Assembly: GCA_030549495.1 (NCBI GenBank)
Contig: JAUIRK010000873.1
Coordinates: 88,704-152,703 of the forward strand
Length of the DNA stretch: 64,000 bases
Direction of reading: 5' to 3'
From: Nectonema munidae
Taxonomy: Eukaryota; Nematomorpha; Nectonematoida; Nectonematidae
Shown: in pieces, positions 56,628 through 64,000 of the stretch
Layout of the letters: every line of letters begins with the position of its first letter
Numbering within the stretch: position 1 is the first letter of the stretch
Made by a program: the position numbers and the translations under genes
Notes under the pieces: generated by a model
Seen by the model: only the letters and a program-made list of their open reading frames with translations
Database searches by the model: none
Told to the model about the DNA's origin: nothing

Positions 56628-57689
56628 ATGGCCACGTTCGGAAACATAATAATTGAGGCTTGCGCTTTGTTGTGCGAAGAAATGATAAAAAAAGCTTGCA
56701 CAGCTATTTTTTCAAAGCCCGACGATTGCTCATGCGTAGAAGTCCAACCTGAAATCAAAGGGGAAAATTTAAGAAAGGTCAATGAAGAAAAGCATGAAAT
56801 TAAAGGAAATGAACTTAACAAAAACGCGAATTTTGTTTGCAAAGAAATAAAGACTTCAAATGTATATAAACCTCTTGAGGATGTCAAGAGAAATGAGGAA
56901 TTTGTTTCCAGTCTAGATGATGTTGATGGAATGAGCAAGATTTTTGAAAAGAAACCCACACCAACTTATGTAAAACCTAATCCCTACAAAAAGGAAGCGA
57001 TGAAGAAAATAGCTAATGAAGAGTTTGAAAATAACATTGAAACACAAATTATTGATAAACGTGTAACACATGAAAATGCTGAAATTGTAAATTTAGAAAA
57101 AGAAAAACAAAAAAGATTATCGCAACTCGAGAAAAAAGAGAATAAGCCTAAAAAGGAGAAAAAAGAGAATAAGCCTAAAAAAGATAAAAAAGAAAATAAG
57201 CCTAAACAGGATAAAAAAGAAAACAAGCCCAATAATAGGTTTGAGTATTTGACTAATTTCGTTGAAGATGTCGAAAATATGAACTCTTTCTTAGTCAAAT
57301 CCGAAGCTAGAAAAGATGGGCTCAAAGAAATGAAATGTGAAAATATCGAAAAAGAAAGCATGTCAAATAGTGAAATGAAGTCTTTAGACTTCGAATACAA
57401 ATGCAAGAAGATTGAGAAAGAAGGCACACGCAAATTGGAGAAGAAGGAGTCGATCAAGAATAAAAAGAAGAGAAAAAAAATGAGAGTCCAAGTAGAAAGG
57501 AATGAAAGCAAAAAGTTGCAGAGTCAAATTCCCTTAGAATGCAGAAACGAGTTAAAAAATAATTATTTAATATATACCATTTTAGTTCTATTTTGTCCTT
57601 TTCCAATTCTATTGTATCATTTTCCAATTCTATTGTTTCCTTTTGCTTCTGTATTTTGTCTTATTTTATCTTATTTTTTCTTTTTGTAA
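56628..57689 (+). CDS. Lysine-rich protein, copy 4 (353 aa from the conserved Met)
   Basis: Mirror copy of 50475-51536, differing by a few conservative residues (IKKAC for IRKAC, PDDCSC for PDECSC, MKKIAN for MNKIAN). A longer frame opens further upstream but would run through the TATA box, so the conserved ATGGCC is preferred. Same layout: hydrophobic Cys-bearing N-terminal helix, KKENKPK repeats, coiled-coil body and a hydrophobic run-on tail. The low level of replacement change between copies 3 and 4 fits either recent duplication or arm-to-arm gene conversion. Confidence 0.65.
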   Translation: MATFGNIIIEACALLCEEMIKKACTAIFSKPDDCSCVEVQPEIKGENLRKVNEEKHEIKGNELNKNANFVCKEIKTSNVYKPLEDVKRNEEFVSSLDDVDGMSKIFEKKPTPTYVKPNPYKKEAMKKIANEEFENNIETQIIDKRVTHENAEIVNLEKEKQKRLSQLEKKENKPKKEKKENKPKKDKKENKPKQDKKENKPNNRFEYLTNFVEDVENMNSFLVKSEARKDGLKEMKCENIEKESMSNSEMKSLDFEYKCKKIEKEGTRKLEKKESIKNKKKRKKMRVQVERNESKKLQSQIPLECRNELKNNYLIYTILVLFCPFPILLYHFPILLFPFASVFCLILSYFFFL

Positions 57690-58066
57690 TCCTATTTTCT
57701 TTTGCAATTCTATTTTGTTTCTTTTTAATTCTATTTTGTCTTTTTGCATTTGTATTTTGTCTTTTTGAGTTCTATATTATTTTTTTGCAATAGAATATCT
57801 CTTTTAGTTTGGAAATCAATTAGAATTAAAAAATAATAAAGAAAGGAAAAAAAAATTATTTACCAATCATTTGTACATTTTTATAAAGGAGGAACTAAAA
57901 AATTTATGTAACAATATTTTAACAAGGCAATTGATATATGAAAGAATTCAGAAAAAAGACACAATTACAATTACAAGTGAAAAAAATTACTAAAAGAAAA
58001 TTACAAAACGACAAAATAAAATTACAAATACACAAAAGAGGTTTAAAAACAGTATACATTTAAACA

Positions 58067-58166
58067 GTGGTTACGATATACCTACTGGGGAAACTTCCAC
58101 TTAAAAAAAAGTTAATGCGCTTATACGCTGTACCTCAACGGTGGTGTGGAAAACAGCTGGCCTTCA
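58067..58166 (+). other. Conserved 100 bp block, palindrome 2 right
   Basis: Counterpart of 12931-13030. Identical to the left-arm copy. The frame beginning GTGGTTACG stays open to 58282. Confidence 0.7.
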
Positions 58167-59269
58167 ATTTTTTAAAATGGAATTTTTATTTGTTTTATTT
58201 ATATTATTTTGACATGTACTCTTTACATATTTCGATTATTTACACGCGAAATTTTTTATTTTTGCAGAAGATCAGAAACTAAATTATTTCTATTATTTAT
58301 AGATTTTTACTTTTTTCATATTTTTATAAAGATTATTCTTTTTATGAATTGGGAAATTATTAAAAATAGAAATGATTTAGTTTCTAATATTCGGCAAAGA
58401 ATCAAAAAAATTTCGTCTTGTAAATAGTCAAAAAATTAAAAATAGTAAATGTCAAAGTGATATAAATATAACAAAAGAAAAATTACATTTAAAAAAAGTT
58501 AAAGAAATATAATTGCAAAAGAACAAAATATAAATATAAATGGTATTTTATAAAAGGTCATAACTCTAGAAGGGAGAAGAGATTCTCAAACTCAACTTGG
58601 GCAGCAGCTGAGGAAAGATCTTACATGCCTACAGGTAAAATACCAAAAAACGAGCTTGTGAGAATAAAATTTTATTGGACGCGTAAAAAGAAATGCATGG
58701 TTACCGGTTGAAGATCAAAATAGGGTTTTTTTTTTACATATTTCTGTGAATAGTTCTGGTAGCCAGAAAACTAGATCTCAGAAAACGCAGAAAGAAAATT
58801 TTTGTCTCAAAAAATTGTGTCTCAAACATTGGCCTGGAAAAATCGTTTTCAAAAACTGTGTCTCAAGCTCCTGTACTTCGATCTTAAAAACCTTTAATGT
58901 CTTCTTTATATCATGAGTATAGGATAATAAATGGAAAATTAATAACAAAACATTTATTGACGAAAAATAATTTTAATGATGTCTTTACTTTTACTTTCTG
59001 CAAAGTTTCATTTAAATCTTGAAGTTTATAGAAGTAATTTTATTCCGTCAACCACTGATTACATTCATAAAAGGGAATGTATTCATAAGATTATTGAGAT
59101 TTCTTTTAATGATATCAATATTTAACTTTAAATATGTTATATCAACCACTGTAAATGGAGCTCCCAACATTATTCTTATCATTGCATCTTTTACAGGTAA
59201 AATTTAGTTGAATTAAATCTCAGCCCAACTTTACATAAATAGTAAAAAAAGATATTACTACAGTACTGC

Positions 59270-62035
59270 AAATACGATTCAAATTATTTTACTGAAGGAA
59301 TGTTCAGAGTTATTTGCAAAAAAATTTTAGATTCGTTTTACACACAAAATTTCGAAATGCACGTGTTATTTATAGTTATATTTCAACATCAAATTTGATG
59401 AAAAAAAACTAAATTTGAGGTTTTGCTTAAATTTGTTTTTTTAAGATGTTGAAAGAACACTAAAATTTTTGTATGCTGAAATGGGGTTTTGAAATTTATT
59501 TTTATCCACATCTACCTTATTTTGGATTCTGAGTTTGATGGTGATAGTGGCGTGACCGCAAATTGAGGTCAATGACACGAGTCAGAGAATGAAATTTTGC
59601 GATTTTCGTGTTAGGACTTTTTTTTATAAAAATTTTTTATGTGTTATTAAAGTAGTCATATGTATGAATATTAATTGCCAAAAAAATTTCAGAAATTTTT
59701 TTTTAATTTTCCAGAATTGCGTCTCAAAAATCCGAATTTCAACATTTTTGATCAAATTTTGCTAAAAAACTAACATTTATTTTTTTCTAATATTTTTATG
59801 AAAGGATGCAGAATGAGTGATATTTTATTGTAATATTTGAAATTTTTGAAAAATATTTAGTTTTCATATGTTTTTTCCCTATTTTCACGTTTTGGTGTTG
59901 AAAAATGACGTCAATTTTACCCCATGAAAATTATGTCCAATTTTGCGAAAAATTGGAGTCCTAAAATAAAAATGACATCCTCTTTTATTTTTTTGCCCAA
60001 CTCTTTCTCTACTAGATAATGTAAAAAAAATCTATATTTGTTGCATAAAATTTTCGGCAAATGACTCCAAACAAGGTAACTTTGACAAATTTTTCGATTT
60101 TTTTAAATTTGGTTAAAAATATTAAAAAAATATTTTTTTCTAAAATAAATTACATAATCGTGTTCTAAATATACAAAATAATAAATAAATGCTGAAAAAT
60201 TTTTTTTTTATTATTTAGGGAATTTTTAGGATCGGTCTGCATAAATTTAAATTTTACATTTTTGATTGGCTAATATTTGGAGAATAATATATTTTAATTT
60301 CTAATTTTTACATTAAGAGGTGTATAATAGTTTGAATTTTAACATAAAACTTTAATTTTTTTGAAAAAAAAATTTTTTTTTGTTTTTTTTATTTTCAATT
60401 TCCCCTTTTTGGCGTTAAAAATTGGTGTAAAATAGATGTTTTATTTCTTTTTTACAAAATATTTACAATTTTAATTATATAATTTTCTTTCATATTTATA
60501 GAGCTTTCTTTTCTCTACAATTTAGTAGAAAAAATTTTACATTTACATTATTTTATTTTTCTGCAAGGAGTTTAGCCTTATTGAGTACACAAAAATATTT
60601 AACTTAAAAGTGATTATTATATCCAATTTTTACAAAAATAAAAAACTTTTTTACATTATTTTTTTACTAAATCATGCTATATAGTTTATATTTAAAAATT
60701 TTAATTTCACTTTTTTTAAAAAAAAATTTTAAGACTCTTTTTTTATTTTATATACATAAGTCATGCCCAAATTTAAGTAAAAATAAACTTGAAACAAATT
60801 TTTAACATTTTTTCATAATATTTTTCATTTTCAAAATGAGCCCATCTTAAAGAACATCCTTTTACCTATATTTTATAAGTTATAACTTTTTTGAAAAAAT
60901 ATTGAAATAAATTTTTATAAGCCTTTGAACAATGTGCACAATTTTACTATTTTTCACGATATTTTAGTGTGTAAAATAAATATTTACATATTTTTTTTTT
61001 TTTTTTTTGCATATTCATAAAATTTAACTGATATTTAAACATACTACGGTGAAAAAATTTGAAAATATATTTTTTTATTTTTTTTAAAAATTGTAAGGGG
61101 TGGACCCCTACAAAATTTTCGAAAAATTTCGAATTTATCCTATTTTTAATTTTAATACGGCATTTTAAAGAAAATTTTATACTGATCACGAAAATGTAAA
61201 AATATTTTAAATTAAAATTTTTTAAAATACTTTTTTTACCTTTGAACTTAAAAAAATGACAAAAAATCCAACTTTGACCTCAAAAAAAAAATTAAAAAAT
61301 CAATTGATTCATTTCAAACAAATTACATATTTGGAATCAGCGTATCAAATTGTATCAGAAAACGTTTTAAAAATTTTGAATTTTCCATTTTTAAAATTTT
61401 CGATTTTTCAGGCCCTTTCAAACGGCCTAAAAATTATGACTTCACATATATTAAACAAAAAAGCTAGTTTTATATATTTTTAGAATCCTCTTATTATTCT
61501 GAATAACAATATTAACTTTATCTTACCATAAATGTCTTTATTCAAAAAAAAAATCATATATATTTGTATATTTTGTATACTAATGTACTTATTTTAACCA
61601 ATCAAAAAATTCATTTGCATCAAAAAAAATTTACATTCTCAATATATCAAATTCAATTAATGGCTGATGGGTTTATTTATTCTTCTCAGGAAAGATAATA
61701 ATAAATTTGTATGTTACTATTTCAAATCTATATTTTTAATAAAACAAGATTCTTTATTAAAGTTGTTTTTTTAATTTATAAATTTTGTAAGTTAGATTTC
61801 TATAAATTGATACCTACTATTAAACCAAATTTATTTATTTATTACCTAAATAACTTAAGTTTTATTAATAGAAATTCTTTAAAATCTAAAAAATATCTTT
61901 AATCTAAATTATTTAGTTTATAAATTTTATTTTTCTAAACTCTATTACTTTAAAATTTTTAATTTTAAGTATTAAGGGATTTCAATAGATTTAAATCTAT
62001 TTTATATTTAAATAGATAGATTTTTCTACTTTTGA
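59270..62035. other. Extremely AT-rich non-coding arm segment (right)
   Basis: Mirror of 46201-48950. No gene. The short ORFs here are chance frames. Confidence 0.5.
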
Positions 62036-62160
62036 TTAACCCATTAAGTACCATAGTAATCGAGACGATATTTGTAAATAAATTATATTCAAAGTCATTG
62101 AAAAATTTAGATGAAATTACTTATGTTCACTTTAATGGGAACATTGGGGTTAATGGGTAA
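62036..62160. mobile_element. piggyBac-type MITE, palindrome 2 right arm
   Basis: Mirror copy of 46063-46200. It has lost several of the GTCTGC motifs by mutation (for example TAATCGAGACGATATTTG), which shows that this part of the arms has not been homogenised recently. Confidence 0.75.
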
Positions 62161-62210
62161 TCAAGATTTCCTAGATTTTATATAAATTAATATATAAAAT
62201 TTATTTGAAT

Positions 62211-62520
62211 CGTCTGTTTATATTTATTTTTAATGATAATCTAATTTGCTAATTCTATAGATTTAGTATACGAATCTATTTTTAATTTAAATAAATAGAT
62301 CTTTCTTCTTTTGATCAATGTTTTTAGATTTTATATAGTAAAAATAAATTATTATTATATACTTTGTTTATATTGTCTGCTTTAATTTATTGTTAATGAT
62401 AATCTAATTTCCTAATTGTTATTCTAAATTTTATATAATAAATTATTATAATCCCCTTTTTTTATATTTTTTCCTTTAATTTATTTTTAATGATAATCTA
62501 ATTTGCTAATTCCTTTCTTT
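62211..62520. repeat. Short tandem array at the right edge of palindrome 2
   Basis: The unit TTTTTAATGATAATCTAATT followed by TGCTAATT occurs at about 62226, 62391 (one T changed) and 62487. The left arm has only one copy (near 45985), so the array expanded on this side or marks the duplication break. Confidence 0.6.
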
Positions 62521-62582
62521 ATTTTATTTTAAAATAATGTAAAGATCTCTTAAATTTTATATACTATGAATATTCAGATTCA

Positions 62583-64000
62583 AGTTTGACAACTAGCTTA
62601 AATCTCGTAGAAGAGAAATATATTTCTAGTATTAATGGGAATAATGATAATTTAGTTTTAGTCAAAAACATTAATTTACGCAAATCTATCATAGCATTCA
62701 ATAGCTTACTTATATTTTTGGAAAATAATGCATATGACATTATACTGATTAATGAACCATATCTTGTAAATGATCATTTTCCTTTTATTCCTAATAAGTC
62801 ATACTCTGTTCTCTATAGCTCTTTACCTTGCCTTTCTTGCATTTTATTCAAAAGCAATCTTGACATCTATATCGTTAGACAACTATCGAACACACATATC
62901 ACAACTGCCGCCGTCACAATTCAAGGTATTCGCTTTTTCTGTATTGCAGCTTATTTTCCTCCAAATTCTCTCAACCACGTAAATTTCTTTTTCTCTTCTA
63001 TTTTGACACCCATCTCTAATGATCTTGTTTTAATAATGGGAGATACCAATGCCCGACATATGTTCTGGGATACAAAGTCTAATAGCCAGGGTTTTCTTTT
63101 TTTAAATAAAAAAATCACCTCAAACCCTTCTTATTATTGACTCGAGTCCATGTCCCACCTTCAAGAGTTTGAGAACCGACGCTAATTACCAATCTCACGT
63201 GGACGTCACAATTTGCAGCGACAAAATGCTTCCGTACATAAATTCTTGGAATATTCTTGATGAATATAGTTTTTCAGATCACGCCTATATCGCCTTGAGT
63301 CTCAATTTGAATGTACAGCCTTGCTTGCCTCTGCCTACTAAAAAGATTATTAACGAAAATTTACTTATCAGCAATATACAAAATCTTATTCAAGACACCC
63401 AAATCCTTAGCCATGCTTCAAATAATCATGATTATATCGATGATTTTGCAAATGCGCTAACAAAATGCATTTCTACTGCTGAAGCACGTTCCTCTTACAT
63501 AATAAAAATAAAAAACCAATTCTGGACACCTGCTTTTCATTCTCTAAGGAAAAAGGTACGCTTCTTTCATAAAAAGTTTAGGCAATCGAGATGTGAAGAA
63601 AATCTTTCAGCCTATTTGAATATGAAAAAGCTTTACAAGAGAAAAAATTTTGAGTTCAAAAAATCTAAATGGCTTGAATTTCTAAATTTTAACGCATCAA
63701 ATGTTTGGAAGAAAATAAGTATTCTAACTTACAGCAATAAAAAGTCTTCACCTGTTTTTAATCATCCTTTTAACTTAAACAATCATGGTGCTAATATTCT
63801 TGACACTCTTCTCTTGCAAATCCTCATGTGACATACCTGAAAACATACAGAAAGAAGTTGAATTTGAACCCATAAGTTCGGATGAACTTAACCTTTGCTT
63901 AAAAGCAATTGACTCCAACTCTTCCCAGGCCATGACAAAATATCATTTAAACTGATCAAACGAGTTTTCTTCATAATCGAACCGTATGTTATAAAACTTA
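62583..64000 (+). pseudogene. LINE 5' half: endonuclease and start of RT region, cut by window end
   Basis: AP-type endonuclease: NAYDIILINEPYLVNDHF (62725-62780), AAYFPPNSLNHVNFFFSS, VLIMGDTNARHMFWDTKSN (63030-63080), then after a frameshift near 63130 SHVDVTICSDKM (63190) and YSFSDHAYIAL (63265-63300). A Lys-rich linker (FHSLRKKVRFFHKKFRQS, KKLYKRKNFEFKKSKWLEF) and, after another shift, ISSDELNLCLKAIDSNSSQ lead into the RT domain beyond the window. Linker wording differs from the LINE at 42.7-45.8 kb, so this is another family of the same general type. Two or more shifts: inactive. Confidence 0.85.

Larger units (their letters stand above)
45870..62380. repeat. Palindrome 2: 16.5 kb inverted duplication with 2.3 kb loop
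   Basis: Left arm about 45870-52865 and right arm about 55212-62380 are reverse complements. Both contain, from outside in, a TTAA MITE, about 2.8 kb of AT-rich DNA, a hydrophobic 62-codon frame region, the 100 bp conserved block, purine/pyrimidine repeats, a lysine-rich gene, its promoter and collagen-like relics. The two lysine-rich ORFs differ at only a few codons (Arg/Lys, Glu/Asp and Asn/Lys changes), so the arms are about 99% alike there, with more indels further out. The loop (52866-55211) is single copy. LINEs abut both outer edges. Confidence 0.95.

Noticed and set aside
59019-59207. Hydrophobic 62-codon ORF ending in a CAG|GTAAAA-like donor as an exon
   Set aside because: The mirrored left-arm copy breaks the frame, and no acceptor or neighbouring exon is convincing.
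1-64000. CRISPR arrays, rRNA genes, bacterial operons
   Set aside because: No regularly spaced direct repeats, rRNA-like conserved blocks or operon structure; the window is animal nuclear DNA.

Overview
This is AT-rich DNA from an animal nuclear genome. The reasons are spliced genes with GT-AG introns, tRNA-derived SINEs, two LINEs and a dense load of cut-and-paste DNA transposons (piggyBac, hAT, MULE, pogo), plus a Helitron. The transposon mix and base composition fit an arthropod, perhaps a crustacean such as a copepod. That is a guess from memory; nothing here fixes the taxon.

Layout. 0-5 kb: a MULE-derived MITE, a degenerate tandem repeat, an unexplained GC-richer patch and a decayed hAT transposase. 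5.2-16.2 kb: palindrome 1. Its inner core holds two divergent copies of a lysine-rich gene, and both arms end in a 3.1 kb piggyBac element; the left piggyBac is interrupted by a 2.2 kb transposon of a little-described class. 17-23.7 kb: a four-coding-exon leucine-rich-repeat (LRR) gene whose introns have collected MITEs and SINEs. 24-35 kb: an intronless atypical protein kinase, then a layered transposon fossil: a Helitron helicase split by a SINE and by a non-autonomous hAT-like element, which is itself split by a 2.0 kb FLYWCH-MULE. 35-42 kb: piggyBac-type MITEs, the 3' end of an unidentified spliced gene, a pogo fragment and a second piggyBac lineage. 42.6-45.8 kb: a 5'-truncated LINE with a 15 bp target duplication. 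45.9-62.4 kb: palindrome 2, with roughly 7 kb arms, two divergent longer copies of the same lysine-rich gene, very AT-rich outer arms, collagen-like relics and a unique 2.3 kb loop holding a broken zinc-finger gene. 62.6-64 kb: the 5' half of another LINE.

The most interesting theme is the lysine-rich gene family. All four copies sit head to head as pairs in two separate inverted duplications. All share a conserved promoter module (CCAAT boxes plus a TATA box 15-25 bp before the ATG), a pyrimidine-rich repeat tract after the stop, and a strongly conserved 100 bp block about 360 bp (palindrome 1) or 380 bp (palindrome 2) after the stop. This resembles ampliconic gene families kept in palindromes by gene conversion, but the family is not one I recognise. 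The second candidate novelty is the 2.2 kb transposon at 7720-9941.

Most transposase genes here are broken. The genes that look functional are the kinase, the LRR gene and the four lysine-rich ORFs.
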